Part shown: one piece after another, positions 44,704 through 54,622 of the stretch
Position numbering within the stretch: the stretch's first letter is position 1
Layout of the letters: the number at the start of each line of letters is the position of its first letter
Assembly: GCA_963772635.1 (NCBI GenBank)
Contig: CAVYYK010000019.1
Span: 1-64,000, forward strand
Length of the DNA stretch: 64,000 bases
Direction: 5' to 3'
Source: JAUXFS01 sp963772635
GTDB lineage: Bacteria; Pseudomonadota; Alphaproteobacteria; Rhodospirillales; Defluviicoccaceae
Notes under the pieces: generated by a model
What the model saw: the letters and a program-made list of their open reading frames with translations, nothing else
The model's database searches: none
Told to the model about the DNA's origin: nothing
Translations under genes and position numbers: made by a program

Positions 44704-46229
44704 ATGAACGCGCTGACGGTTCCCGAGTTCCTGATGACCTTCCTGGCGGTGCTCTCCGCCCTGTTCGTCTTCGCGGTCGGCGTCGGCGTTCTGGCGGTGG
44801 TCGTGCTGTATGTCATCGATGTCACCCAGACCCGACACGCCATCCGCCGCAACTTCCCGGTGATCGGCCGGCTGCGCTATCTGCTGAGCACCTCGGTGTC
44901 TTCCTCCGACAATACCTGTTCGCCATGGACCGCGAGGAGATGCCGTTCAACCGCGCCCAGCGCAGCTGGGTCTACCGCGCCGCCAAGGACGTGGACAACA
45001 CCCAGCCGTTCGGTTCGACGCGCGACCTGCGCTCCATCGGCACCATCCTGTTCGCCAACGCCACCTTCCCCAGCCTCGCCGCGTCGCCGGCACGCTCGGC
45101 GCCGAAGATCGTCGGGCCGGACTGCGAGACGCCCTATGAGGCGACCAGCCTGTTCAACATCTCGGCAATGAGCTTCGGCGCGATCTCCAGGCCGGCGGTG
45201 CTCGCGCTTTCGCAACGGTGCGCGGATGGCCGGGTGCTGGATGAACACCGGCGAGGGCGGCCTGTCGCCCTACCACCTCGAAGGCGGCGGCGATATCGTG
45301 TTCCAGATCGGAACCGCCAAGTACGGCGTGCGCGACGACCGGGGTGCGCTCGACGAAGGCAAGCTCGCGCGAGGTCGCGGCCCACGCCAGGTCCGCATGT
45401 TCGAGATCAAGCTCAGCCAGGGCGCCAAGCCGGGCAAGGGCGGCATCCTGCCCGCCGCCAAGGTGACCGCCGAGGTCGCGGCGATCCGCGGCATTCCGGC
45501 CGGCAAGGATTCGCTCAGTCCGAGCCGCCATCCGGACATCGACGGCACCGGCGACCTCCTCGACATGGTCGGCCGGGTTCGACGGGTCACCGGCAAGCCG
45601 ACCGGCTTCAAGCTGGTGCTCGGGGAACCGGCCTGGCTCGACGATCTGTGCGAGGAGATCCTCCGCCGCGGGCTCGATGCCGCCCCCGACTTCATCACCG
45701 TCGACAGCGCCGACGGCGGCACCGGCGCGGCGCCGCTCAGCCTCATCGATAACGTCGGCCTGCCGATCCAGGAGAGCTTGCCGCTGGTCGTCGACGCGCT
45801 GAGCGAACACGGGCTCCGCGACCGCGTCCGCGTCGTCGCATCGGGCAAGCTGATCACGCCCGCCGACGTCGCCTGGGCGCTCTCGCGTCGGCGCCGACTT
45901 CGTCAACACCGCGCGCGGGTTCATGTTCGCGCTCGGCTGCATTCAGTCGATGCAGTGCAACAAGAACACCTGCGCCGACCGGCATCACCACCCATGATCC
46001 CCGGCTGCAGCGTGGCCTCGACCCGGCGGACAAGGCCGAGCGGGTGCGGCACTACGTGGAGAACATGATCAAGGAAGTCGGCATCATCGCCCACGCCTGC
46101 GGCGTCGACGACCCGCGCCAATTGCGCCGCGAGCACTGCCGCATCGTCACCGCCCCGGGCCGCTCGGTGCCGCTGAGCGAACTGTACGCCATGGCGAAAC
46201 CCGACGCCGGAACCCCGCGGGCCGCCTGA
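44704..46229 (+). CDS. FMN-binding glutamate-synthase-like protein, membrane anchored (frameshifted)
   Basis: About 500 residues. One N-terminal membrane helix (LMTFLAVLSALFVFAVGVGV, extended by LAVVVLYVI). Then the GltB central/FMN domain: YEATSLFNISAMSFGAIS, MNTGEGGLSPYHLEGGGDIV, VRMFEIKLSQGAKPGKGGIL, the barrel strands FITVDSADGGTGAAPLSLID and VRVVASGKLITPADVAWAL. The iron-sulfur cysteines are in CIQSMQCNKNTC, then PTGITTHDP across a frame change. It lacks the glutaminase domain, like the family of FMN-binding glutamate-synthase-like proteins whose true substrate is unknown. Five single-base frame changes. Confidence 0.82.
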
Positions 46230-46284
46230 CGCGACGTTCACCGGCCGCCGCCGATAATCGCGCCTGCCGTTGGCTGGGTCGGGG

Positions 46285-47169
46285 TTATAGCTCGCCCATG
46301 ACCTGGGCATGCAACTTCTCGGTATGCCGGGAAAGCCGTCGCCGGGGGGTGTAGGAGGCGATGGAGAGGCGTTGCGCGGGGGCGAACGGGAGCGCCTTGA
46401 CCAGGCCGAGGGCCGCCTCGTTGTCCGCCGCGCCGGCCGGGATCAGGGCGAGTCCGATCCCCGATTGGACCAGCACCTTCATCGTCTCGACATTGTCGAC
46501 GACGGCCCGGATCGGCGGACGGACGCCGAGGTTGTGGAGCATGGTCAGCACCGCCATCCCGTATCCCACCGACAGCTCGCTCATGATCAACGGCTCGTTC
46601 ATGATCAGCCCGATGTCGATCGGCGTCCGTTCCGCCGCCAGCGGGTGGTCGGGCGGCGTGATCAGCACCAGATCCACCTCCAGAAGCCGCTTCACGGTCA
46701 ACCCGGACGGCACCAGATCGGGATCCACCTCGATGGCGATGCCGATGTCGAGCCGGCCCTTGTGGAGCTCGCTGAAGATGACCCGGGTCGGCGCCGTACG
46801 GATCTCGAGCTGTACGTTCTCGGTCAGACCGCCGCCCGCGAACATTTTGGGGAGAATGATCTGACCCAGGCCGGAGATGATGCCGAGACTGACCTTGTCG
46901 ACCGCGACCCCGCGAAGCCGCCGCGCCACGTCGACCAGATACATCAGGTCGTTGGCGACCATCTCGGCTTCGTAGAGGAACACCCGCCCCCTCTCGGTCA
47001 TTTCGACGCCGCTGCCCATGCGGGTCATCAGCGGGAACCCGACCTGTTCCTCGAGCTGTTTCACCTGTTCGCTGATCGCCGATTGCGAGACGTTCAGCTG
47101 GTTCGCCGCCTTGGTGAAGCTGCGCTCCTTGGCGACGGCCACGGCGTATCGGATTTGCTTGAAATCCAT
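46285..47169 (-). CDS. LysR-family regulator, divergent from the molybdenum hydroxylase genes
   Basis: 294 residues, intact. Winged helix MDFKQIRYAVAVAKERSFTK, AANQLNVSQSAISEQVKQLE. The effector domain is of the type I periplasmic-like fold (GIISGLGQIILPKMFAGGGL onward). ATG 47169 is chosen at the start of the HTH; a longer frame exists upstream without merit. It faces the coxM-like gene across 266 bp, the normal set-up for a LysR protein that controls the opposite operon. Confidence 0.9.
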   Translation of the reverse strand: MDFKQIRYAVAVAKERSFTKAANQLNVSQSAISEQVKQLEEQVGFPLMTRMGSGVEMTERGRVFLYEAEMVANDLMYLVDVARRLRGVAVDKVSLGIISGLGQIILPKMFAGGGLTENVQLEIRTAPTRVIFSELHKGRLDIGIAIEVDPDLVPSGLTVKRLLEVDLVLITPPDHPLAAERTPIDIGLIMNEPLIMSELSVGYGMAVLTMLHNLGVRPPIRAVVDNVETMKVLVQSGIGLALIPAGAADNEAALGLVKALPFAPAQRLSIASYTPRRRLSRHTEKLHAQVMGEL

Positions 47170-47435
47170 CGCAATCCCGCTCGCTATTAGAAGATACCAC
47201 CATTTAGTGTAGCGCCGCGCGGGCCGATCACAAGCAGAACCGGGTTCCGCTATCGGCATCTCCGATATCGGGATCGGAAATCGGTGTTGGACTTGAACGA
47301 AGAGGCTTGCGACCATACGCAAACAACGGAGAGGCAATAGGGATCCGTTTTGCCAACGGCGCGCGCCGACGCCGGACACGGAGAGCCACGAGTGGTAACG
47401 GACAGCGTCATAACCCCGCGACAGGTGCCCGGGTC

Positions 47436-48323
47436 GTGAAGCCCGCAGCTTTCAAATACCTGGTCGCCGATTCGCTCGACCATGCGTTGGCGGTCAAGGC
47501 GGAGCATGGCGACGACGCCAAGTTCCTGGCGGGGGGGCAGAGCCTGATCCCGGCGATGAACTTCCGCTTGGCCGAGCCCGCCCTGCTCATCGACATCAAC
47601 GGGCTGGCCGCCTTGGACTACGTCCGCGATAGCGGCGACGGCGCGGTGCGGATCGGGGCGCTGACCCGCCAACGCACGCTGGAGCGCGACCCGTTGATCG
47701 CCCGGCGTCAGCCCCTCGTCCGCGAAGCCGCCGGCCATGTCGCCCATCCCCAGATCCGCAATCGCGGCACGTTGTGCGGCAACCTCGCCCACGCCGACCC
47801 CGCCTCGGAACAGCCGGCGGTGCTGTTGGCCCTGGACGCCCGGCTGCGCGCGCAGTCGGCTTCGGGCGAGCGCTGGATCGAAGCGCGGGACTTCTTCGTC
47901 AGCCTGTTTACCACCGCGCTGGAAGAAGACGAGATGCTGGTCGAGGTCGAACTGCCGGCGCTGGCTCCGCGGACCGGAACCTGTTTCATCGAACTGGCGC
48001 GGCGGCCCGGCGACTACGCGATGATGGGGGTGGCGGCGGTAATCACCCTCGGCGAGGACGGAACCTGCGCCGATGCCCGCCTGACCTATTGCAACGCCGG
48101 CGAGATCCCGGTGGCGGCGGACCGGGCGGCGCGGGCGCTGGTCGGCGGGCGGATCGGCGACGAGCAACTGCGCATCGCCGGGGATCTCGCCCGGGAAGAG
48201 ATCAGTCCGACCGGCAACGCCCAGGCCAGCGAGGCGTTTCAGCGCCACCTGGCCGCGGTGCTGACCGGACGCGCGGTGAAACGGGCGCTGGCGGCGGCCG
48301 GGAGCGAAGAGGTGAGAGGATGA
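47436..48323 (+). CDS. Molybdenum hydroxylase, FAD subunit (CoxM-like)
   Basis: 295 residues. FAD-binding motifs LAGGQSLIPAMNFRLAEPAL and HPQIRNRGTLCGNLAHADPA, as in the medium subunit of the xanthine oxidase family. It passes electrons from the iron-sulfur subunit to NAD or a quinone route. The start is GTG 47436 (MKPAAFKYLVADSLDHAL). The stop overlaps the next ATG (ATGA). First gene of the operon M-S-L. Confidence 0.88.
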   Translation: MKPAAFKYLVADSLDHALAVKAEHGDDAKFLAGGQSLIPAMNFRLAEPALLIDINGLAALDYVRDSGDGAVRIGALTRQRTLERDPLIARRQPLVREAAGHVAHPQIRNRGTLCGNLAHADPASEQPAVLLALDARLRAQSASGERWIEARDFFVSLFTTALEEDEMLVEVELPALAPRTGTCFIELARRPGDYAMMGVAAVITLGEDGTCADARLTYCNAGEIPVAADRAARALVGGRIGDEQLRIAGDLAREEISPTGNAQASEAFQRHLAAVLTGRAVKRALAAAGSEEVRG

Positions 48324-48817
48324 TCGAGGGGTTGTTCACGGTCACCACGTCGGTCAACGGCACCCCCTACACCCGGGTGGTCGAGCCCCGGCTGCTGCTC
48401 AGCGACTTCCTCCGCCACGAGCTCGGCCTGACCGGAACCCACGTCGGCTGCGAGCACGGCGTGTGCGGCGCCTGCACGATCCTGTTCGACGGCCTGCCGA
48501 TGCGGTCGTGCCTGATGTTCGCCCCACAGGCGCACGGCCACGAGATTGTCACGGTCGAAGGCCTCGCCGCCGACGGCGATCGGCTGCATCCGCTGCAGGA
48601 AGCCTTTCGCGATGCCCACGGATTGCAGTGCGGCTTCTGCACCCCGGGAATCCTGATGACGATGAAGGCCTTCCTCGACGAGAACCCGTCGCCGAACGAA
48701 GCCGAGATTCGCCAGGCGCTCTCGGGCAACCTTTGTCGCTGCACCGGCTACCAGCACATCGTCGAGGCGGTGACGCTGGCGGCAACGCGGATCGCCGGAA
48801 GGGGTCCGAAGAGTTGA
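48320..48817 (+). CDS. Molybdenum hydroxylase, 2Fe-2S subunit (CoxS-like)
   Basis: 165 residues with two 2Fe-2S centres. The plant-type cluster uses Cys44, 49, 52 and 64 (GCEHGVCGACTILFDG). The second cluster uses Cys104, 107, 139 and 141 (LQCGFCTPGILM and NLCRCTGYQHI). Its stop overlaps the TTG start of the large subunit (TTGA). Intact. Confidence 0.92.
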   Translation: MIEGLFTVTTSVNGTPYTRVVEPRLLLSDFLRHELGLTGTHVGCEHGVCGACTILFDGLPMRSCLMFAPQAHGHEIVTVEGLAADGDRLHPLQEAFRDAHGLQCGFCTPGILMTMKAFLDENPSPNEAEIRQALSGNLCRCTGYQHIVEAVTLAATRIAGRGPKS

Positions 48818-51162
48818 AGAAAACGACCAACCGATATGTCGGCTCGCCGGTGAAGCGAAACGAGGACAGGGCACTTCTGACCGGCCGCGGGTTGTTCGTC
48901 GACGACATCGACCTGCCGGACATGCTGCATGCCGCGGTGCTGCGCAGCCCCAATGCTCACGCCCGCATCGTCGGTATCGATGTTGCGGGGGCGCTGGAGC
49001 GCGACGGCGTCGTCGCCGTCATCACCGCCGACGATCTCGGCGACTTCTGGCAGACCGTGCCGCTGGTGGTCCCGCCGCCGCCGATCGACGGCCTGGTCTT
49101 CAACAAGCGGACCCAGGTTCCGTTGGCCAAGGACAAGGTGAGGCACGTCGGCGAGGCGGTGGCTCTGGTGGTCGCGGAAAGCCGCTATGTCGCCGAGGAC
49201 GCGCTCAACGACATCGTCGTCGACTACGAACCGCTGGCGGTCGCCGCCGATCTGGAGAAGGCGGCGGCGGGCGATGCGCCCCGCGTCCACGACGACGTCG
49301 CCGGCAACGTCGCGGCGCACGTGCACCAGGTCAAAGGCGACTACGGCGCCGTGGCCGGACGCGCCGCCAAGGTCGTCAAGCGCCGCTTCGTCTACGAGCA
49401 CGGCATGGCGCAGCCGATGGAAACCCGCGGCGTGGTCGCGCAATGGGACGCCAAGGCCGAGCGGCTTTGCGTATGGGCGACGACCCAGGCGCCGACGTCG
49501 CTGCGCAACGGTCTCGCCGATCTGCTCGGGCTCAATGCGGTGCAGGTGCGGGTGATCGCTCCGTTCGTCGGCGGCGGCTTCGGCTCCAAGCTGCTGATGT
49601 ACTATCCGGAAGAGCTGCTGGTCCCGTGGGCGGCGATCAAGCTCGGCTGCTCGGTCAAGTGGATCGAGGATCGGGGCGAGCATTTCCTCGCGACGACCCA
49701 GGAGCGGGGGCAGATCCATGACGCCGAGATCGCCCTCGCGGCGGACGGAAAGATCCTCGGCATCAAGGACGTGTTCCTCCACGACACCGGCGCCTACAAC
49801 CCGTACGGCCTGACGGTGCCGATCAACAGCCAGTGCCAGATCCTCGGCCCCTATGTCGTTCCCAACTACGACAGCACCTTCACCGCGGTGTTCACCAACA
49901 AGCCGATCGTCGCGCCCTACCGCGGCGCCGGCCGCCAACACGGGGTGTTCGTGATCGAGCGCCTGCTCGATATCGCGGCGCGCGAGCTGGGGATCGACCG
50001 GACGGAGATCCGGCGGCGAAACTTCATCCCGCCGGACGCGTTTCCGTTCGGCAACGAGATCATCTTCCAGGATTTCGCCCCGCTGACCTACGACAGCGGC
50101 GACTACGCGCCGATCCTCGACCGCCTGCTCGAAATGATCGACTACCGGCGGTTCGTGAGCGAGGAGCAACCGAAACTGCGCGCGCAGGGCAAGCGGGTCG
50201 GGATCGGTGTCGTCTGCTATATCGAGGGCACCGGCATCGGGCCGTACGAGGGCGCGAAGGTACAAATCCAGGCCAACGGGCGGGTGTGCGTGACCACCGG
50301 GATCGGCACGCAGGGTCAGAGCCACTACACCAGCTTCGCCCAGATCGCCGCCGATCACCTCGGCGTCAACGTGGAAAACGTCGACGTCATCACCGGCGAT
50401 ACCGACCAGTTCTACTGGGGCGCCGGCACCTTCGCCAGCCGCGGCGCCGTCGTCGCCGGCAACGCGGTCAACGAGGCGGCGGAAGCCGTCCACCAAAAGA
50501 TCCTGAGAGTGGCCGCGGAGCACTTCGGGTGCGGCGAGGACAAGCTGGTCGTCGAGGACGGGCAGGTCTCGGTGGCCGGCGAGCCCGGCAACGCCATCGG
50601 CCTCGGTGATCTGGCCAAGAAGGCCAATCCGATGCGCGGCGCGGTCCAGCCGGGGGTCGAGCCCGGTCTGGAAGCGACGCGGTATTTCGGCCCGGCGAGC
50701 GGTACCACCGCCAGCGGCGCCCACGCGATGATCGTCGAGGTCGATCCGGAGACGATGATGGTGGATATCAAGAAATACGTCGTCGTCCACGACTGCGGCG
50801 CCGTCATCAACCCGCTTGTCGTCGAGGGACAGATCCACGGCGGTGTCGCGCAGGGCATCGGCAATGCGTTTTTCGAGCAATTGCTGTTCGATGATCAGGG
50901 CCAACTCCTCAATGCAACGCTCGTCGACTATTTGATTCCGACCTCGCTGGACATCCCCCACATGACCCTCGACCACACGGTAACACCGTCGACGACCAAC
51001 CGAATGGGCATCAAGGGCGTCGGCGAGGCGGGCGCGATCCCGGTCGGTCCGCTGTTCGCGCAGGCTGTCGAGGATGCTCTGGATCTGCCGTCGAAAGGTG
51101 TGGACATCCTCGAGATCCCCCTCAGCCCCAACCGGTTGTGGGAGCTGACCCGAGACCACTAG
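48814..51162 (+). CDS. Molybdenum hydroxylase, catalytic subunit, form II CoxL-like
   Basis: 782 residues holding the molybdopterin-cytosine cofactor. NRYVGSPVKRNEDRALLTGR at the start, FVGGGFGSKLLMYYPEELLV, and the active-site loop VAPYRGAGRQHGVFV around residue 370. AYRGAGR-type loops mark form II enzymes; true CO dehydrogenases have AYxCSFR. The catalytic Glu738 lies in IKGVGEAGAIPV. It is therefore a hydroxylase of an unknown substrate, not CO. A nucleobase or N-heterocycle is likely from the flanking permease and deaminase-like genes. TTG start, coupled to the small subunit. Confidence 0.92.
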   Translation: MKKTTNRYVGSPVKRNEDRALLTGRGLFVDDIDLPDMLHAAVLRSPNAHARIVGIDVAGALERDGVVAVITADDLGDFWQTVPLVVPPPPIDGLVFNKRTQVPLAKDKVRHVGEAVALVVAESRYVAEDALNDIVVDYEPLAVAADLEKAAAGDAPRVHDDVAGNVAAHVHQVKGDYGAVAGRAAKVVKRRFVYEHGMAQPMETRGVVAQWDAKAERLCVWATTQAPTSLRNGLADLLGLNAVQVRVIAPFVGGGFGSKLLMYYPEELLVPWAAIKLGCSVKWIEDRGEHFLATTQERGQIHDAEIALAADGKILGIKDVFLHDTGAYNPYGLTVPINSQCQILGPYVVPNYDSTFTAVFTNKPIVAPYRGAGRQHGVFVIERLLDIAARELGIDRTEIRRRNFIPPDAFPFGNEIIFQDFAPLTYDSGDYAPILDRLLEMIDYRRFVSEEQPKLRAQGKRVGIGVVCYIEGTGIGPYEGAKVQIQANGRVCVTTGIGTQGQSHYTSFAQIAADHLGVNVENVDVITGDTDQFYWGAGTFASRGAVVAGNAVNEAAEAVHQKILRVAAEHFGCGEDKLVVEDGQVSVAGEPGNAIGLGDLAKKANPMRGAVQPGVEPGLEATRYFGPASGTTASGAHAMIVEVDPETMMVDIKKYVVVHDCGAVINPLVVEGQIHGGVAQGIGNAFFEQLLFDDQGQLLNATLVDYLIPTSLDIPHMTLDHTVTPSTTNRMGIKGVGEAGAIPVGPLFAQAVEDALDLPSKGVDILEIPLSPNRLWELTRDH

Positions 51163-51177
51163 GGAGGAATAGGCGCG

Positions 51178-51798
51178 ATGGAGCTGAGCGGTGACCACCG
51201 TATTGCGGCCTCCAGACAGGCGGTTTGGAACGCCCTCAACGATCCGGAGGTGTTGAAGGCCTGCATCCCGGGTTGCGAGTCGCTGACCCGGGACGGCGAC
51301 AATGCTTTCGACGCGATCGTGCAGGCGAAGGTCGGACCGGTGCGGGCGAAATTTTCCGGAAGGGTGGAGCTCTCCAACATTCGTCCTCCGGAGAGCTACA
51401 CCATCACCGGTGAAGGCAAGGGCGGGACGGCCGGGATGGCCAAGGGGGGCGCCGACGTGGTGCTCGTGGAAGACGGCGACGGGACGGTTCTGCGCTATAC
51501 GGTCAACGCCGACGTCGGCGGAAAACTGGCGCAGATCGGCTCGCGGCTGGTCAAGTCGGCGGCCAACAAGCAGGCCCGCGAGTTCTTTTCGCGCTTCGGC
51601 GACATCGTCACCGGCGCGGTGCCGCTGACCCAGGCGGTTGCGCCCGAGGCGGTGAGCGTCGCGGCCGGGGCGCCGGCAACGGCGGTGGCGCCGCCGGGCG
51701 GCCGGGGCGACGAGAACATGGCGCACATCCGCAGGCTCAACTGGGCGCTTCTCGCTATCATTGTCGGTTTGATCGCCTATATTCTGGCGGCTCTTTGA
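51178..51798 (+). CDS. CoxG-like SRPBCC protein with C-terminal membrane anchor
   Basis: 206 residues. Helix-grip fold: MELSGDHRIAASRQAVWNAL, DPEVLKACIPGCESLTRDG, the usual CoxG start. A Pro/Ala linker follows residue 155, then a C-terminal membrane helix (LNWALLAIIVGLIAYILAAL). In CO dehydrogenase clusters CoxG tethers the enzyme to the membrane. Here it may do so for the form II hydroxylase. 15 bp after the large subunit with GGAGGAA upstream. Confidence 0.88.
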   Translation: MELSGDHRIAASRQAVWNALNDPEVLKACIPGCESLTRDGDNAFDAIVQAKVGPVRAKFSGRVELSNIRPPESYTITGEGKGGTAGMAKGGADVVLVEDGDGTVLRYTVNADVGGKLAQIGSRLVKSAANKQAREFFSRFGDIVTGAVPLTQAVAPEAVSVAAGAPATAVAPPGGRGDENMAHIRRLNWALLAIIVGLIAYILAAL

Positions 51799-51847
51799 GC
51801 GGGTCCGCCGGTCCAGGCGGTGTGGGTCAGGCTTTAAAGGAGGCTTC

Positions 51848-53125
51848 ATGAACAACGACATCTCGGTAGCGGAATATCAATTCAGACCCGGCCAGTGGCT
51901 CATCGGCGCGCAGATGATGTTCGTCGCGTTCGGCGCGCTGGTGCTTGTCCCGTTGCTGACGGGGCTGGATCCCAACGTCGCGCTGTTCACCGCCGGCGCG
52001 GCACGCTGGTCTTCCAGGTGTGCACGAGAGGCAAGGTGCCCATTTTCCTGGCCTCGTCGTTCGCGTTCATCGCGCCGATCATCTACGGCGTGCAGACCTG
52101 GGGGATCCCGGGCACCTTGTGCGGCCTGGCGGCGGCGGGCTTGGTGTACGTGGCCATCAGCTTCGTCGTCCGCATCAAGGGCAGCGAGTTCCTCGAGCGA
52201 TACCTGCCGCGCGTCGTGACCGGACCGGTGATCATGGTCATCGGGCTCATCCTCGCCCCGATCGGCGTCAACCTGGCCATCGGCAAGACCGGCGACGGTG
52301 CGGCGGTCCTGGTTCCCGAGGACCAGGCGCTCATGCTGGCGGCGATCGCGTTGATCGTGACCATCCTGGTGGCGCTCCTCGGCAGGGGGCTGTTCAGGGT
52401 CATCCCGATCCTGCTGGGTGCGGTCGGTCGGATACGCGGCGGCCCTGCTCATAAGCCTGACCGGCGAGGCGCAGCTGGTCGATTTCTCGACCGTGGCGGC
52501 GGCGCCGTGGTTCGCCATGCCCAGCTTCGTGCTGCCGGAGTGGAATCTGCAGGCGATCCTGTTCATCCTGCCGGTCGCCATCGCCCCCGCCATCGAGCAT
52601 TTCGGCGACATCCTGGCGATCGGCGGCGTCACCAAGAAGGACTACCTGAAGGATCCGGGAATCCAGAACACCTTGCTCGGGGACGGCCTCGCCACGTCCT
52701 TGGCCGGATTTCTCGGCGGCCCGCCCAACACCACCTACTCCGAGGTGACCGGGGCGGTCACCCTGACCCGGGCGTTCAACCCGGCGATCATGACCTGGGC
52801 GGCGATCTGGGCGATCGCCCTTTCCTTCATCGGCAAGCTGGGGGCGTTGCTCCAGACCATCCCGACACCGGTGATGGGCGGTATCCTGGTGCTGCTGTTC
52901 GGGGCGATCACGGTGGTCGGCCTGAGCAACCTGGTGGGCGGGCGCGAAGACCTGACCAAGCCCCGCAACCTGATCATCATCTCGATGATCCTGGTGCTGG
53001 GGATCGGCGGCATGCAGTTCTCGATCGGGACCTTCACCCTCGGCGGCATCGGTCTCGCCGGCGTCGTCGGCGTCGTGCTCAACTTGATTCTGCCGCGGGA
53101 GAAAGTCATAGAAACCGCCGACTGA
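51848..53125 (+). CDS. NCS2 nucleobase permease (uracil/xanthine type, two frameshifts)
   Basis: About 425 residues, 12-14 membrane helices. QFRPGQWLIGAQMMFVAFGA at the start, FLASSFAFIAPIIYGVQTWG, ILPVAIAPAIEHFGDILAIG (helix 8 with the conserved Glu), LGGPPNTTYSEVTGAVTLTR (helix 10 with the conserved N-T-T-x-x-E motif) and GGREDLTKPRNLIIISMIL. This is closer to UraA-type uracil permeases than to xanthine ones. Frame changes near 52005 and 52425. Lies in the molybdenum hydroxylase operon. Confidence 0.88.
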
Positions 53126-53156
53126 GGCGAGGTCGAAGTCCCGAGGTCGACGGACG

Positions 53157-54404
53157 ATGCCCGACCGCTACGACATCCTCGTCCGGCGGGCTCGTCTGCG
53201 CGGTCGTCAGGATCGGCTGTTCGAGATCGGGATCTCGGACGGCCGCATCGCCGCTATCGGGGAAGGCCTCGACGGCACGGCCGCGACCGAGATCGATGCC
53301 CGGGGCAATCTGGTGACCGAGTCCTTCGTCAACAGCCATCTCCACCTGTGCAAGGTGTGGACGCTGCCGATGATGGAAGAGGCGGCGCTCGCGGACTACC
53401 ACGCGGCGGGGATGGGCAAGGCGATGACCGCCATCGAGTTGGCGAGCGCCGTCAAGGACAACTACGACGCGTCGTGGATCACCGACAATGCCCGGCGCGC
53501 CGTCGCCCTGGCGGCGGTCCACGGCAACCTCCACATCCGAGCGTTCGCCGACGTCGACGGCAAGGCGCGGCTGGAGGGCGTCAAGGCGCTGATCGCGGTG
53601 CGAGACGAGTTCGAGGGGATCGTCGACATCCAGGTCGCGGCGTTCGCCCAGGACGGCATCGTCCGCGAGCCGGGCGCCGCCGAATTGATGCACGAGGCGA
53701 TGGAACTTGGCGCCGACGTGGTCGCCGGCATTCCGTGGATCGAATACACCGACGCCGACGCCGCCCTGCACATCGGCATCTGCTTCGACCTCGCCCGAGA
53801 GTTCGACAAGGACGTGTCGATGCTGCTCGACGACGCCGGCGACGCCGGATTGCGAACGTTGGAGGCGATGGCGCTGGAGGCGATCCGGCGGGGCTGGCAG
53901 GGCCGCGCGCTCGCCCATCACTGCCGGGCGATGTGCCTCTATCCCCTGCCGTACTTCCACCGGCTGGTGGGAACCCTGAAGCGCGCCCGGGTGGCGGTTG
54001 TCAGCGATCCGCATACCGGGCCGCTGCACGCTCGGGTCAAGGAGCTGCTCGACGAAGGCGTCCTCGTCTGCCTCGGCCAGGACGACATCTCCGATGCCTA
54101 CTATCCCTTCGGCCGCAACAACATGCATGGAGGTCGCCTTCCTCGCGTCGCACCTGTTGTGGATGACCACCCGCGCGGAGATCGACAGGCTCTACGACAT
54201 GGTCACGGTCGACGCGGCGCGGGCGATCAACATCGCCGAACTTCCGGCTCGCAGGTCGGGGCGCCGGCGCACCTGGTGGTGCTCGACGAGCCGGACGTGG
54301 TCGAAGCCCTGCGCCATCACGCGGCGCCGGCCCATGTGATCAGCCACGGCAGGCTCGTCGATCAGGCGAAAATGAAGGAACTGACCCGCCAACCGGCGCG
54401 GTAA
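53157..54404 (+). CDS. Amidohydrolase of the cytosine deaminase group (two frameshifts)
   Basis: About 410 residues. Metal site HLHLCKVW near residue 61 (H-x-H replaced in context VNSHLHLC), LLDDAGDAGLRTLEAMALEA, ALAHHCRAM (metal His region), VVSDPHTGPLHARVKELLDE, then VCLGQDDISDAYYPFGRNNM with the catalytic Asp. Family members hydrolyse cytosine, isoguanine, N-isopropylammelide or related rings. The first 325 residues are clean; indels near 54130 and 54240. It follows the permease by about 30 bp. The substrate may be the product or precursor of the hydroxylase. Confidence 0.82.
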   Translation: MPDRYDILVRRARLRGRQDRLFEIGISDGRIAAIGEGLDGTAATEIDARGNLVTESFVNSHLHLCKVWTLPMMEEAALADYHAAGMGKAMTAIELASAVKDNYDASWITDNARRAVALAAVHGNLHIRAFADVDGKARLEGVKALIAVRDEFEGIVDIQVAAFAQDGIVREPGAAELMHEAMELGADVVAGIPWIEYTDADAALHIGICFDLAREFDKDVSMLLDDAGDAGLRTLEAMALEAIRRGWQGRALAHHCRAMCLYPLPYFHRLVGTLKRARVAVVSDPHTGPLHARVKELLDEGVLVCLGQDDISDAYYPFGRNNMHGGRLPRVAPVVDDHPRGDRQALRHGHGRRGAGDQHRRTSGSQVGAPAHLVVLDEPDVVEALRHHAAPAHVISHGRLVDQAKMKELTRQPAR

Positions 54405-54622
54405 CGGGATCCAGGCTAGGCGGATGCCCCGGCCTTCGAGGCAAGCGGTCTCCGCCGATTGCGCGACCGACACGCCGCTTGAAGACGAGATCAAGGCTAT
54501 GTAACGTATTCAACCAACAATGCTCGCCCCACCAATTTCGGGTAAGGGCGGTACATGTCCGTTTCGGAAACGCGTTCGGCGTTTCGCCGAACCGGACACG
54601 GCAAAAATGGGAGGAATCGTCC
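54405..54622. promoter_or_regulatory. Gap upstream of the ABC importer operon
   Basis: 218 bp, the likely promoter region of the substrate-binding protein operon. GGGAGGA at 54609-54615 is the ribosome binding site. No operator recognised. Confidence 0.4.

Noticed and set aside
48814..51162. Aerobic CO dehydrogenase (CoxL)
   Set aside because: The subunit order and CoxG suggest it at first sight, but the active-site loop reads PYRGAGR (form II) and not AYxCSFR. The flanking genes concern nucleobases.
48748..51861. A 1037-codon minus-strand open frame
   Set aside because: Antisense to the molybdenum hydroxylase large subunit; low-complexity Asp/Arg/Val pattern typical of reverse-frame shadows.
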